DNA of 64,000 nucleotides, taken from positions 14,501,019 to 14,565,018 of the forward strand of contig OX291546.1 in the NCBI GenBank assembly GCA_946406115.1, given 5' to 3'. Of the stretch, positions 1 to 12,800 are shown in pieces. The notes under the pieces were generated by a model that saw only the letters and a program-made list of their open reading frames with translations, made no database searches and was not told the origin of the DNA. A program made the translations under genes and the position numbers. Source of the stretch: Apoda limacodes (taxonomy: Eukaryota; Arthropoda; Insecta; Lepidoptera; Limacodidae). How positions within the stretch are numbered: position 1 is the first letter of the stretch; each line of letters begins with the position of its first letter.

Positions 1-175
1 AATAATGGGTCCACAAGAAAACACCGGATGAAAAGTCCAATTATGTCCTTCTCCATCTGATCAACCATCTCAGTCTGAAATTTTATTTCAATGAGATGCT
101 CGGTTACAACATGAATGAAGGGCAAACCAATTAAACTCACTTTCGAGTTAATACTATTTGTATGGATATAAGCAA
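1..175 (+). repeat. 3' tail of a dispersed retroelement-like repeat
   Basis: The segment runs from a 'cagtctgaaattttat' block through a 'tgctcggtt..acatgaatgaa' block to a 'tcactttcgagtt' end. The same order of blocks ends the copies near 40660-40925, 49272-49595 and 60928-61150. No coding potential is visible. The class is not certain; it resembles the non-coding tail of a LINE or SINE that is common in lepidopteran genomes. Confidence 0.4.
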
Positions 176-412
176 AAATTTAATTTTGGGTAAAAATGTG
201 TTGTTGAAGTTTTTTTCAAAGGTTTACGGCCACCAAAATAAAGAATGTACTTTTAGGTGCTTATGGTGAATCAGAAATAAATTGTTTTCATATATACAAC
301 AATTTTAGGAGATACCCTCTGAGTTCCCCTATTTGGTGATACCCGTTATAAACATTAGCCTCTCAAAATGAAAATAAATCACAAATTGCTATTAAGAAGT
401 AAAAAAATCTGT

Positions 413-957
413 CAAGTGCGTGTCGGACTAGCGCACCGTGGGTTCCGTACCACAATTTACGTAATCTACGAATACAACCATAAAACAAAAAGGTGTGCCA
501 CTAAGCAGTTACCCATCCAATGACTGACCCAGCTTGACGTTGCTTGACTTAAAATATTGTTTAAAATAAGAAAATGTGTAACTGTTTCTCCTAAGAATTT
601 ACAATATTTTAGCTAAATTACGCTGATTCAGAAATTTAAGATGCTAATGGCATGACCCGTCTCACCCTAGGCTGGTTGTACTATGGTTTAGTGCTAACAC
701 TATACATACAGCAAATTGGAAGCTTATATGTATAACTGTTTTAACGATAAAGCAAAAACAAGGAAAACAAATTTTTTTACATTTTTATTAGGTATATTAA
801 GTAAATCCGCCATTATAACACATATTCTGTGAAAATTACAGTCTTCTACCAACTTCGGTCTAAAAGATAGAGCCCTTTAATGGTGAGAAAGATTAGCGAC
901 AGAGTAGGCTTATAGTAGTAGGGCTCCGTTGCCACCCTTCTGGTATGGAACCCTAAA
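413..957 (+). repeat. Dispersed non-coding repeat, near-complete copy
   Basis: The left end carries 'caagtgcgtgtcggact' followed by 'gtgggttccgtac', and the right end carries 'tatggaaccctaaaaat'. The left-end block recurs at 62612-62665 and as a short piece near 16549-16566. The right-end block recurs near 23345-23432 and 49040-49080. This suggests one repeat family of about 550 bp with frequent truncation. No ORF is evident. Family name unknown. Confidence 0.5.
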
Positions 958-1669
958 AATAAATAACTAGATAGTAGTAAGCTTAAATTTTAGGGCTTGC
1001 TTAAGACTGCAGTCTCGCTATATTCGACATTTAATTTTAGTGGTAATAGGTGATGATTTAGATAGTTACACTTAGACAATTACTAATAAAAGATTTCAAA
1101 TTTATTTTCTTTTTATTACATCACAGAACACTAGTTTACCATGTTTCAATATAGGTAGTTAATTTTCAGTTGCAATTTAGTAGAAAAAAACAAGTTTTTT
1201 CTGATGAAAATTGGAACAATTAAAGCATCATAATTCAGAAAACAATACCATTTTTTTTACGATAAACAATGACATTACATTTATTTAAATCAAACCTAAA
1301 TAAAATTATTTTTTTAGTAAGAACTTATTAATTTTTTTTATAGTTATAATTTTAGGATAGTAATTTAACATATTTACTCAAATGGTAGCAATGCTATTAT
1401 TAAGATCTGAATAAACTCAAATGCTTGTCAGCTATCAGTTTCCAAAATAGATAAGCGTAAATGTTTTGATTGAAAAAGAATATTTTTTATTGGTTAGACT
1501 ATTTTTATTGCTGCGCTTGCGAATTTTGTACTGTCCGATTTATCGTACGCTATGCATAGCGGGTACTGCATGTAGTGTTTGTAGAATTGTTACAGTTTGC
1601 AAGTGCATGAAATATTGTCTGCTTTGGAGTGCTAGGATAGTGATAATTATTTGGAAGAGATAATTAATT
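958..1669. other. AT-rich non-coding stretch
   Basis: No exon, repeat end or RNA gene could be supported here. A 65-codon open frame at 1466-1663 has no recognisable domain and looks like chance. Confidence 0.5.
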
Positions 1670-2441
1670 TTGAGAATTCGAATCGTCACTGATGAAGATT
1701 GTGACAAGTCTAATGAGGATCATAGGGCATATCTGAATCACTTAGTATGAAGATGGCTGCAAACTGGCTGCGAATTGCGACGTTTACAATGCCACGGCGA
1801 TGTTTCTACTCTTTAAACATCTAAATGCCTCGGTTCAACTAGACAATCTTTGAATAATTATTCATCAAGTAGCAATAGTGAAGACGATGAGCCCCTTTCT
1901 AATTTTATTTCTCGTTACAAGCCGAAAAAGATCCTTTGGAATACTTAACACAATTTTTTCACCAAGATCTTGTCAGGCATATTGTCAACTAAACAAATCT
2001 TTACGCTTTGCTGTAAAATAAACCTTTGATAGTAAATGAAGATGAAATCTACGATATATTAAGAACGATGCTGTTATCAGGCTATATCAAGTGACCAAAT
2101 AAAATATTGTAATTTTGCGAAGATATTGACATGCTCAAAATGCAATCAATGTGATTGAATTGATTCTCCAACATGTGCATTTAAACAACATTGAGCTCAA
2201 TGTTTCATCTAATAAAGAAGCTTACCTACTTGCTAAACATGGGAGTCCGCCACACCAAGAACGCAAGCCAGCAAAACCATTGTCTACAATCAGATACGAC
2301 GATAAAGATTATTGGCTTGTCCCAATAAATTTGGAACGGCGGTGTGCTAACCAAGGTGGAGGAGATGGTAAATTTCAATGTCAGAAATGTGACGTAGACC
2401 GTCAACCCAAATTTCACATGGCATACCATGTCATTAACTGA
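1670..2441 (+). pseudogene. piggyBac-type transposase remnant
   Basis: Two stretches read like parts of a piggyBac-family (PGBD-like) transposase. Near 1855-2000 one frame reads 'DPLEYLTQFF', as in the start of the DDE domain. From about 2151 to 2441 an open frame contains 'KPLSTIRYDDKDYWLVPI', a Cys pair 'CQKC' and a final 'KFHMAYH', matching the C-terminal Cys-rich segment. The middle, holding the catalytic DDD core, is deleted, and the N-terminal part has stops and frameshifts. No inverted ends or TTAA duplications were located. It is a dead internal-deletion copy; piggyBac family membership is fairly likely. Confidence 0.6.
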
Positions 2442-3059
2442 AATATGTTTCTTTTCTTTTGATTTTTATAATACATTTAGTCACAAAACTCATATTTTTA
2501 TCCGAACCTATTTTTAACATCAACTGTGTCCGCCATGCATAGAGTCCGATTTATCGGGCGGGCTTTAAAATCTGAGCTATCACATAAAAAAATATTTTTT
2601 GTCATTAAATCATCGAATATAAACAAATATTCCACTAAAAACATTTACATGTAAAATGTTCCCGAGACGAGACCATATGGCTCGCACAAAGTTATCAGAT
2701 CTCATGTAGAGCCAAGCTTCTAACTCTACAAGCCCTAACTTTACAAATTCTTACACCTATGTGACTTGGCCGTGTCGTTACTACAAGAACAAGGCCGTGT
2801 AACATAAATGAATGAATGAACAGTGAATAAATGTTTCACTTACGCCCATGTGAAGTCTCATACAAACTTCCATCCCCTAGCTTAAGGAGTTGGGGGGTAA
2901 AAGTTCCAAGTTTTAGAATTTTTTCGTTGTTTTTGTACTAATACTAGCTTACATACAAAATTTTAGTTTACTAGGGCTTCAAGTAGGATCCTAAGAATTT
3001 GGATGATAATCAGTGAGTCGCTGACGAAATCGGGGTTTTAAGATATCAATAAAATCTAA
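2442..3059. other. Non-coding stretch with repeat pieces
   Basis: The part near 2845-2990 resembles the 'catacaaacttccatcccct' blocks of the long repeat at 33662-35095. A short 'aatgaatgaatgaa' run lies near 2808. No gene is visible. Confidence 0.4.
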
Positions 3060-3785
3060 GGTATGAGAGCTATGCAATTGAAACTTTATATGTTTAATAA
3101 CTTCACTATTGACATCATATCCCCATTTTGTTTATCTGGTATAATCCAAACCCACATTTTTACACTTTATTGTTTCTCCTTCAAATATAGTTTGTACGTG
3201 TCGTTTCTGCTTCAGGTCTTTAATGTTTTTGTAATGTTCTCAAATAGCACTTGAGAGAATTTTATATTTATCCTCGTTATTTGTTTTCTCGTCTTTTGTA
3301 TTTTTTTTATTTACCCTTTTGACTTCTTCACTATTTTTATTCTGAGCTCTGTGATACCTGTTTTTATATTTTTCATATTTTGACTGTACCTTTTTTACCT
3401 CTTCTTGCAATAGTAGATTTTCCCTGTAAAGCCATGTTCTATCTCGACGTACTTTTCATTTATACTGGACTGTACAGAAGAAGGAGTTTTCGCACGAGAG
3501 CTTCTTAGTGTTGTATATGGGAGCGGTGACGTTGCAGGCGTATCTTGTATGAGATTTTGCAGAGTTTTTAACGTGTTTCGCCTTTTATTATTTGCTATCC
3601 GCCATTTTTTCTTAGCTAAACGATGCTCGCGAGTCAACATATCTTTTACTAGCTTTTTTTCTTGCATGGTAACGTTCCAGGTCTTTTTATTTCAGCTATT
3701 TTCGCAGAATTGTGTTTCCACTTTCCTCTGCAACGCCGCTGTCGTTCTGCAGCAGACATCGCCATTTTGATTATGTTGGTATCTA
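3060..3785 (-). pseudogene. N-terminal fragment of a DDE-type transposon protein
   Basis: On the - strand a reading frame begins near 3773 with 'MAMSAAERQRRCRGKWK', then shifts frame into a basic segment at 3667-3395 with 'LTREHRLAKKKWR', and continues with decayed basic/heptad-like text toward 3060. This style of start and the basic linker resemble the N-terminal part of the same large insect transposon family seen at 19745-22560. The catalytic part is absent. It is broken by at least one frameshift. Family assignment is from memory of similar insect proteins and is moderate. Confidence 0.4.
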
Positions 3786-5068
3786 AGAATAAATACACAC
3801 ACAGCCTAGTCATATAAATGCTTATTTTTTATTATAGTAAAGACAACAGGTTTCTGTTACAACTTCGTCATGAATACCAACCACTCTGTCACGGGTTGTG
3901 TTGTGACAGAGTTGTAAATTTAAGACGTATGATAAATTTAAAAAGAAATGTGATGAATGTAGTTAAATTTGAACATCGCTATTAAAACTTTAAACAATGG
4001 GGATTATAATTGCGTAAAATTAAGAATAGAATCATAAAAAAAACCAAGTATACAATAGTAATTTTAGGAGAAATATGTAGATGTGATATAGTTTTTTTTT
4101 ATCTCCACAGTACAATGCACACATTATCAAAGTTATTGTAAAAAATGTAAAAAACAGTACCTTCATAGAATAAAATATGCTCACGGCCAAAAAATTACGT
4201 TAATGGAGGCCTGGGACATCGTTTGATAGTATGAAAAACAACTCTGTTACGAGGAATATGTACTTCGTCACGAATATTTTTTTAATAATTATACATATTT
4301 TGTTTCAGTTTTTGCGTAAAAATTATGTCATAACCCTATATTTTGTGATAATAATATGGCATGTTAGTATTTTAATAGGTTTTGATCTATAAAAAAAAAA
4401 AATTTAGGACAAGCTTCACTGCAACGAAAAAAATTTTGACCCAGGTATATGAACGGATTTACAACGCTTTGCTGATCCGCATAGCTTAGCTACTAGCCGA
4501 CAGATAAAGCGGCGGTGGAGACTCTCAATCAGTAAAGTGAGGTAGACAGGTACCTACCTAGGTAACAATGAAATCTACTTGATAAAGAAACAAAGTCCGC
4601 GGAATTTTGTCGACGCCTGACGTTAGTGACAATTATATTAGAAATTTGTCATCATACATCCTGTTTTTACAAGTTTTAGGTCTTATCAAAATAGAACCTC
4701 AGAAACTTTTTCTACCTATTCTTTTTTTTAAACAAAGTTCACTACAAACTCGCCTATAAAGAAGGTCAGTACCTATTGATATTGTCACTGGTGGTATAGA
4801 TAATTCCGATAATACCGACCATCTAACATCCAACCAAATTAAGATAGGTACCTACTTGCAGTTTTGTGAAATGTTTAGTAAATTTTATATTTAATCTAAT
4901 ATAATATTTTAAAGAGGTAAAATTTGTTTGTTGGTACGTATGCGGGTCCACGTACTGCGGGCTACGGGGGACACTGCTGTGCACCTATTGAATCGATTGT
5001 AAAAATTATTTCACATAAGAAACTAACACCATTCCATAGTAACATAGGCTATATCAATTGTTTTGTCC
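3786..5068. other. AT-rich intergenic stretch
   Basis: No supported gene. Several poly(A/T) runs and short repeat-like pieces occur, for example around 4440-4600, but none could be assigned to a family. Confidence 0.4.
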
Positions 5069-5190
5069 GACTACAGCATGGGGTTCTTCAAGAAAGGAGT
5101 GATTAGATTGGTATTGCAAACGTCCATAGGCTACGGTGACCGCTTAACATCAGGTGAACCGTAAGCTTGTTTGCCATCTTGGTGGTATAA
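5069..5190 (-). repeat. TIR-bearing dispersed repeat, truncated copy
   Basis: Contains the core 'gaaccgtaagcttgtttgcc' and ends 'atcttggtggtataa', the terminal block of the family described at 18611-18817. The opposite end is missing. Confidence 0.6.
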
Positions 5191-5869
5191 AAAAAAAATC
5201 ATACATAGCTACATGAACACTAAAAACATTCGGTTCTTTTTTGGGCAGTCGTGTAAAAATGCAAAAAAAAAGGCTCCTGCATGTTCCTCTCAGTCAGCAT
5301 GAAAAGTAGCCTATATATTCCGTGCAAAAAAATCTTGTCGTTTCCTAGCTATCATGCTGTTATGAAAGAGCAAACCAACGAACGTACAGACACACTTTTT
5401 TATTTATAATAATAGTATGGATTCTTTAATAACTTTAAATCACACTGCCTAATTGGAATCATAATTTAACATTTATTTTTACTTGTCCTAAATTTTTGCA
5501 ACGTATGCGGGCCCTATTCTTATACGCTGCGTTTGAAATATCTTACTGCCCGCCGGCGCGCCGAGTCTAAGTTCGACTGCGTAAATAGGTTGATGGGACG
5601 CGCGGGGTGCATTTTTACTAGTTTCGCTCAAACGAGTAAGGTCGTTGGCGTATACCCCAGTCTTAAAAAGAAAACTATTACAGCCAAATAGGCTTTACGT
5701 TGCGTTACTTTACTTTAAGTTAGCGATCAACTTATAAAATTTTAAGTTCATTCCATCTGAAATTACTTAGATGAAGTTATTGGTTGCGTAAAACAGGTAG
5801 CAAATACATAGTTATTCCACGTAAAGTTGTAGAAAAAATAATAATAGCATCTTGAATAATGATAATAAT
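5191..5869. other. Non-coding stretch with a retroelement-like tail
   Basis: About 5265-5420 reads like the dispersed retroelement tail family ('gtagcctatatattccgtgc', 'agagcaaaccaacgaacgta', then a target-like 'ataataatagtatgga'). Around 5510-5650 there is a GC-rich unassigned block. No gene is visible. Confidence 0.35.
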
Positions 5870-6237
5870 CAAGGTCGGGGAGGGCAAACGGGGCAAAAGC
5901 CCCGGGCCTCCACAAACGGGGGGCCCCCACAATAGACTTCGGAAAAAAATCTTTTAAATTAAAGTAAACACTAGTAAACATCTTTTCCTTTGAAATTTTT
6001 TTTTCGCCTTTTTACCTCGACCTACGTACGTTAACGCTAAAATTTAATTTCAGATAATTCTTGTTTCCGATCATATTCATATATGTTTGTTAAATACTAA
6101 AATAATCTACTTGGTTTCACAATAAATTGTTTATTGAAAAACTTGACTGAAAAAAAATTGGTTATTTTATTTGAAAAATTTTGGGGCCTCCACTCCTTTG
6201 TTGCACCGAGGCCTCCAGACCTCTTAATCCGGCCCTG
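5870..6237. mobile_element. hAT-like non-autonomous element (MITE), 368 bp
   Basis: The ends form an imperfect terminal inverted repeat: 'caaggtcgg' on the left and, reversed, 'cagggccgg' on the right. The element is bracketed by identical 8-bp sequences 'ataataat' (5862-5869 and 6238-6245), the target duplication length of hAT transposons. Inside are GC-rich 'gggcctcc' blocks near both ends. No transposase is encoded. The flanking 8-mer is low complexity, so part of the match may be chance. Confidence 0.55.
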
Positions 6238-6830
6238 ATAATAATAAGACCTAAACAACATTAGTTTTTTATAAGTTTTCAAAAATTCGCAATAATTCTC
6301 ATTCTACGGAACCCTAACTTAATGCGTGCACACACGTGTATGCTTTTTGCGACTAGGTATGGTAAATAGCGATTGATGACATAGCATTTTGAGTACCGAA
6401 AAGTTTATAGATAGTGTAACACATTATACCTACTTGTATGATGTAATGTAATTTTTTACGTCCGATTCACTTTAATACTTATCTTTTTTTATTTTCCATT
6501 TCCCAATCCTGACTAACTTCTTGTGGTTTGTCAGTAACTCACTGTTAAAGGAGGTATATTCTTCTGTTCCTTACCATTAATTACTCTAAAGCTAGTTAGT
6601 CACGACCAGTTCGGGACATTTATAAAGCCACGTCAATCCAGATACACGGCATGGGAAGCAGTGTTGCAGCGATAGGCTCACCCCCTGTCACACAGGACTA
6701 AAGTGGTCGGTGAAACGAGACTGTCTCGCAAATTATAATGTGGGTGTGTTTCCAGCTACTGTTTACCTCACTTGTAGTGATTAAAACAATGTAGATGTAC
6801 AAACATAAATGAATCCTATTGTTATTGTAG
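6238..6830. other. Non-coding DNA upstream of the first recognised FKBP15 exon
   Basis: No first exon or start codon for FKBP15 could be recognised here. It is probably intron or upstream sequence. Confidence 0.4.
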
Positions 6831-9800
6831 TACATCATTGGCAAATATTTTCGGAAGCAGCGCCCGCAATGAAGATGAAAAAGAAAATTCATCCTTGAAG
6901 TACACACCTCCGCAACCGAAGAGTGTAGAACCTGAGGAGTCAAAACCCACAGAATGTATTTTTGCCTGTGCTTTATTAGGATATGAATGGTAAGTAAAAA
7001 AATGTACATATTGCTTAAAATTTTGGAATTAGGCTCACCTTACCCTTAACTTCAAAAGTGAAAATAATCTGAGCTCCAACTATTATTTTTAATGGGTGTG
7101 AAATGAAATGGATTTAAATGTTATTCCACATTCTCGAAAATGATTATCATATTCTGAAGCTTTTCAACCCTTAAAACTATCCCTAAATTAAAACAGTAAA
7201 TATATATGATTACACATTTAAAAAGAATTTAATTATAGAGTAAGAAATCACCATTTACACATACTTACCTGCATTCAAATGTGTTATATATACATATATG
7301 AACGTTGGTATGTATTCATGCCTACGTTTCCAAAATATATGTCCATAATATATATATATCTATATACACATAAGACAAAAGTTTTGGGTCTCTATTACTG
7401 TGTACTTTCACTTTGCTCCAAATATTCACACTCCGAAATTTTCAGTTTACTAAGTAGAAAAAAATACGATTAGTTTTTGGACCATAGCTCCTTCAATTTT
7501 GATGCTATCACAACTTATAAAAAACCATTTAAAAAGTAAATAAAAGAGCAACGTCTTTTTTTCATTACAATATATAGTAAAAACCTTTTATTTTTAAACG
7601 GTGGAGGGTCAAAGGGCTCGAGAGAGACTGTGATTGTGCTGCCGCGCGCTCTCCAAACAATCATATCTCCGTCAATTTTTGTGTGACAGAAAAAAAAAAT
7701 ATTTGTCAGAAAAAGACCTAAAAGAACTTTTATACATATCTTTCATCATTTTTGAGAAATTATGAAAAGAAGGTGGTTTTTGTAAAAATTCGAAATTTTT
7801 TTTTTCTTAAATCGTGATTTTTTTTTTTAAAATATGTGTCCTAAAGCAGACAAACTGCTAGAATCCATCAAACTATTTATATTAAAGTTAATTCTAGACG
7901 GAATACGATTAATTATAATTTTGATGGAAATGGCACTTATGAAACCCATTAATTTAAAATAAAAAACCATTAGATGTTCCTCTTATTTGCATTACAGCTC
8001 ACTCTTTTACGCGCAATGACTTTTAACAGTGCTCATTTTAAAGCTTATTTCAAGCACTACAAAACCCTATTTCATTAGAATTCATAAAATGTATCTGCTC
8101 GATGCTGAATACATCGATTAAATTTCAGACAAAAAAAAAAACGGCTTTGATCTTTAATATCTAGCTTTATATTGCACTAAGAACACTATAAAAACCGAAT
8201 AGTTCAATTTTTCGTCGCACAAAAAAAAATCGGAAATTGACCGACGTCGAACAAAACCGGCAGGAATATGTCGAGGAAAAATCCATACGGAAAATGGAAG
8301 GAAGTTCGACCGTCTATTTAGCTATGCTGGCTAAAGCATTAGCGCAAGCCGTGCGACAGAATAATACACCTAGCTCCGCCCCTCGGTACGTTCAGGAACT
8401 ACCAACGTTTACGGGAAACACAAGCGAATGGTTAAATTATCGATCATCTTACCAGAGTACAGCGAAATATTTCTCCAAAGTAGAGAATGTAGCTAGGCTA
8501 CGGAGAAGCCTACAGTTTGCGGCAAAAGATACAGTGTCCAGTTTACTACTAGTCGACCCAGAACCAGAAGTTATAATGTCAACGCTTGAACGCAGGTTTG
8601 GAAGACCTGAGATAATTATTATGTCTGAGATGGACAAAATGAGAACCGCACATAAGTTGAACGAATCGCCACGTGAATTGTGCATTTTTGCATGCAAAAT
8701 AAGCAACAGTGTCGCCACGATAGAAGCTTTGAACAAGCGCGAGTACCTTTACAACCCAGAGATGGCGCGGGTAGTATGTGAAAAGCTTACTCCTATATTG
8801 AGATCAAAATGGTTAGACTACAGAGCTGGACGGTTTGATGACGTACCGGAGCTCAAGAAAATGGCCGATTTTGTCAACATGGAAGCGGACAAATGCGGAA
8901 GCTACGCGCTGCCAGAAAAGGAGTGTACAGCGGAACGAAAAAACTTTGCGAGACCTACCGAAAAAGATTTTCACACTGCTGAAACGAGACAAAGAGGGCC
9001 TACGACGTGTCCACCGCGACCAAGAAAATCAGCTGTTAATACGCTCTGCAAAAACGGTTCCATACTTGAACATCACGACGCAAACGATAAAGCGAGCCGA
9101 CATCGAAAGTTGCAAACACCTCAGTGGCATCGTCGACCAACTGACCTATGACTACGCCGTTCCCACTATGTTGATTGGACAAGACAACTGGGAATATATT
9201 ATCTCAAGAAAGTTCAAGAGAAGTCGCCCAAACCAACCCGTTGCGTCAAAAACAAAGCTAGGAAGTGAAAGTGTATGCACTCACGCCGCCATCGAAGAGA
9301 ACTTCGAAGAACAAATGAAAGATTTTTTCAAACTCGAATCGCTATGCATCGAACCAAAATCCATGAAACAAGATCCCGATGTGCGTGCCACCGAGTATTT
9401 AGAAAAATACACCGAGCGCTTACCCGACGGTAGGCTACAGGCACCGTTGCTATGGAAAAACGAAAATGAAAAAATTGAAAATAATTACGCAGATGCGTTT
9501 AAGTGCCTGAAAGGCCTGAAAAAACGTCTAGAAAAGGACGAAAGTTTGAACGAAAAGTACACACAGAGTGTCAACAACCTCTTAGAAAAAGGTTATGCAG
9601 AACCCGCCGAGTTGCCTGCACCAAAAAATCGCACCCTATACTTGCCGCACTTTCCCGTCATCAACACGGAGAAAAAGAAAATACGTCTTGTACACGACGC
9701 CGCAGCCAGAACAAACGGCAAGAGCCTAAACGACATGCTGCTGTCCGGACCCGACCTCCTACGATCACTACCGGAGGTCCTAATGAAGTTCCGTCAGCAC

Positions 9801-12800
9801 CCAGTAGCCGTGTCCAGCGATATAGCCGAGATGTTCATTCAAGTCAAAATAAGACCGCAAGACAGAGACGCATTACGATTTTTGTGGTGCGGCGAGAGCC
9901 AAGGCGGCGAGCGCCAAAACAACATACCTACTGAGTACCGAATGTCCTCAGTTATATTTGGAGCTTGCTGTTCACCGGCGACAGCCATCTATGCAAAAAA
10001 CAGAAACGCGCGGGATTATGCGGAACAATTTCCAGAGGCCGCTAAAGCAATTGAGGTGAACCATTACGTCGACGATTACCTACAAAGTTTTGAAAACGTC
10101 GAAAAAGCAAAAAAAATCACCTCTGAAGTCAACTATATTCACAAACAAGCCGGCTTTACTTTAACGCAGTGGAAATCGACCAAAAAAGAGGTACTGAGAA
10201 ACTTTCAAGACGCACACAACAGACCGAACGCACACAGCAGACAAAGCACAGAGCTGGGAAACAAAGGCAATAGCGAAAAAATATTAGGCCTTTTTTTGGT
10301 ACGTCGACTCAGATTATATTGGGCTCCGTGTCAACACAGCGAAATCGCCGGCAGAGGTCATCACGGGGCAACGACCGCCCACTTAAAGAGAGGCACTGTC
10401 AATTTTAATGTCCCTATTCGATCCATTGGGGCTCGTTTCACCCGTAACGACGCCGGCTAAACGCATACTTCAAGACACATGGAAGCACGGAACGAAATGG
10501 GACCAGCCATTGCCGCCAGAATTGCATTCTAGATGGCACAGCCGGCTGACCGACCTACAAGCACTGGGCGATCTCAAAATCCCAAGTTGCTATGGCGACG
10601 GCACACCCGTGAGAAGAGAGCTGCACAATGATGTGGACGCCTCCGAAGAGGCCTACGCCGCAGCCGTGTACTGGCGAAATGTACACTCAGTTGGCAGAGT
10701 TCAAGTCACACTGGCCGCAGCAAAAAACTGAGTCACACCGTTGAAGCCGACCACCATTCCAAGATTGCAGTTACAGTCAGCTGTTCTGGGCACGCGGCTA
10801 GCCGCTGCCGTACAGCGCGAACACGACTTTAACATAGACAAAAAAGTTTTTTGGACTGACTCACAAGTGGTGTTGGCATGGATACAGGCGACGCCACGCT
10901 CTTTCAAAACCTTTGTCGCTCACCGATTAGCCGAAATCGAAGACAGCACAAAGAAAAGTGAGTGGAGATGGGTGCCAGGCAAGCAGAACCCGGCGGACGA
11001 TGTGACGAGGCTTATATCCAGCAAACTCACCGCCGAACACAGATGGTTCTGTGGGCCTGAGTTCCTACGAGGCTCAGAGGAGACTTGGCCGCACCAGCCG
11101 GTGTCGCTGACACCGTCGCCAGAAAGTGTACTCTTCACAAGTGAAAATAATTGTAACGAACAGTGCAGTGAAAAACAAACAGACTCATTTAATAAAAATA
11201 AAAGTGAAAATTCAAATAAAATCAGTGAGGACTGTTTAAAAATGGTGCTGCCGGACATTAACCGTTTTTCAAAGTGGTTAAGACTTATTCGTACCACAGC
11301 GCGAGTGTTACAATTCATTGAAATATTAAAATCAAAAATTTCACAAACAGTGCCTGCCAATATAAACGCAATGATCGTATTAAAAATAAGAAATCGAAAA
11401 ATTTCGCGAGTGTTAATAATAATAAAGATAAAACACAAAACGCGGTCAGTGAACTTTGTTATCGCTAAATACCTACCGAGCTAAAGAACCGAGCTGAATT
11501 TCTGTGGCTAAAATTACAACGCGAGTGTTTTAAAAAAGAACTAAACAGAGTGAATAAAAATTGTTTAACTGTATTTCTCGATGAAAATGGACTTTTAAAA
11601 CTAAATAGTCGTATTGAAGCCACAAAAAACGTAAATAGTGAGTTCATTCACCCAGTGATAATAGATTACAACCATAGGTATATAGAACTGTTAATATTGC
11701 GTAAACACGAACAAATGAACCACGCGGGTCCTAATACAATTTTAAACGAACTAAGACAGTGTTACTGGGGTTCTAAGTTACGATCTGGGGTCAGACAAAA
11801 AGTGCATACGTGCTTGTATTGCAAAATTATACAAGCTAAACCCGCTAGTCCGCCCCTTTGCCGGTGTCGATTATTTCGGCCCGCTAGAGGTGGTGGTTGT
11901 TCGTCACCATGAGAAGCGCTGGGTGGCGCTATTTACCTGCCTGACTTCAAGGGCGATACACCTGGAGGTTGCCGCCACACTTAGCACCGACTCTGCGATT
12001 TTGGCGCTGCGCCAATTCTGCGCGCGCCGGGGTTGCCCTAATGAGATATGGTCGGACAACGGGACCAACTTCCGAGGAGCTGACCGTGAGATGCGAGAGG
12101 CGGCCCTTGCCGCTGTGCAGACAGAAGCAGTCAACCGCCAAATACGATGGCGTTTCATCCCCCCCGCTAGCCACTCTTGGGGAACGCATGGTACGCTCTG
12201 TGAAAGAAGCTCTGCGTGCCACCTTGCACGAGAGGTACCCCCGTGATGAGATCCTGACGACGCTGCTGGCTGAAGCTGAGAACACCGTCAATTCGCGCCC
12301 GCTAACTCACATTACGAGCGCCCCTGACGAACCCGAGGCGTTTACCCCGAACCACATCTTGTTGGGGTCAAACAGCCACACACCTCAGCCTGGCAGCTTC
12401 GATGACTGCGACCTTAATGCGCGTCTACAGTGGCGGCGCGCGCAACGACTAGCTGACATCTTTTGGGAGCGATGGATGCGAGAATACCTACCAACGCTCC
12501 AGACAAGGCGACCACAGGGCAATCCGGGAACACCACCAAAGATCGGAGACTGTGTCATTATTTGGGATGCCAACCTCCCCAGAAACACATGGCCGAGAGG
12601 TAGGATAGCAGCCGTGCATCCTGGTAAGGACGGAGCCATCAGAGTGATTGACGTACAGTTGCCCAGCGGTTCCATACTGCAGAGGTCAACCAAGAAAGTC
12701 ATCGTGTTGCCAACAGAAGACGTGCGGTGAAGACTTACTATTGTCGCACTCCCGGCGACGGGGGGGGGCTGCAAGAATGCAACACAAATTGCATCCAAAA

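Larger units (their letters stand above)
8237..12730 (+). mobile_element. Degenerate BEL/Pao LTR retrotransposon in the FKBP15 intron
   Basis: The coding order gag, (protease remnant), reverse transcriptase, RNase H, integrase and integrase C-terminal domain is that of BEL/Pao elements. It is on the same strand as FKBP15. The frame changes several times, a stop interrupts the RNase H region at 10729-10731, and deletions are apparent in the gag-protease and integrase regions, so it is not functional. A polypurine-like G run at about 12761-12769 follows the coding region, but no LTR pair was recognised on either side. The parts are listed separately. Confidence 0.85.

Noticed and set aside
5763..6282. 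Two - strand open frames (72 and 61 codons)
   Set aside because: They span the ends of the hAT-like element; their text is transposon-end sequence, not a protein family.
6838..6989. Antisense 103-codon ORF (6698-7009) as a gene
   Set aside because: The opposite strand carries the FKBP15 exon with correct splice borders and recognisable family text.
9503..9934. 143-codon open frame overlapping BEL pol
   Set aside because: Shadow frame of the reverse transcriptase; the text is Arg/Pro-rich and without domain.
10920..11438. 172-codon open frame on the - strand
   Set aside because: It is antisense to the AT-rich BEL RNase H/spacer region and has no domain; the sense frame carries recognised motifs.
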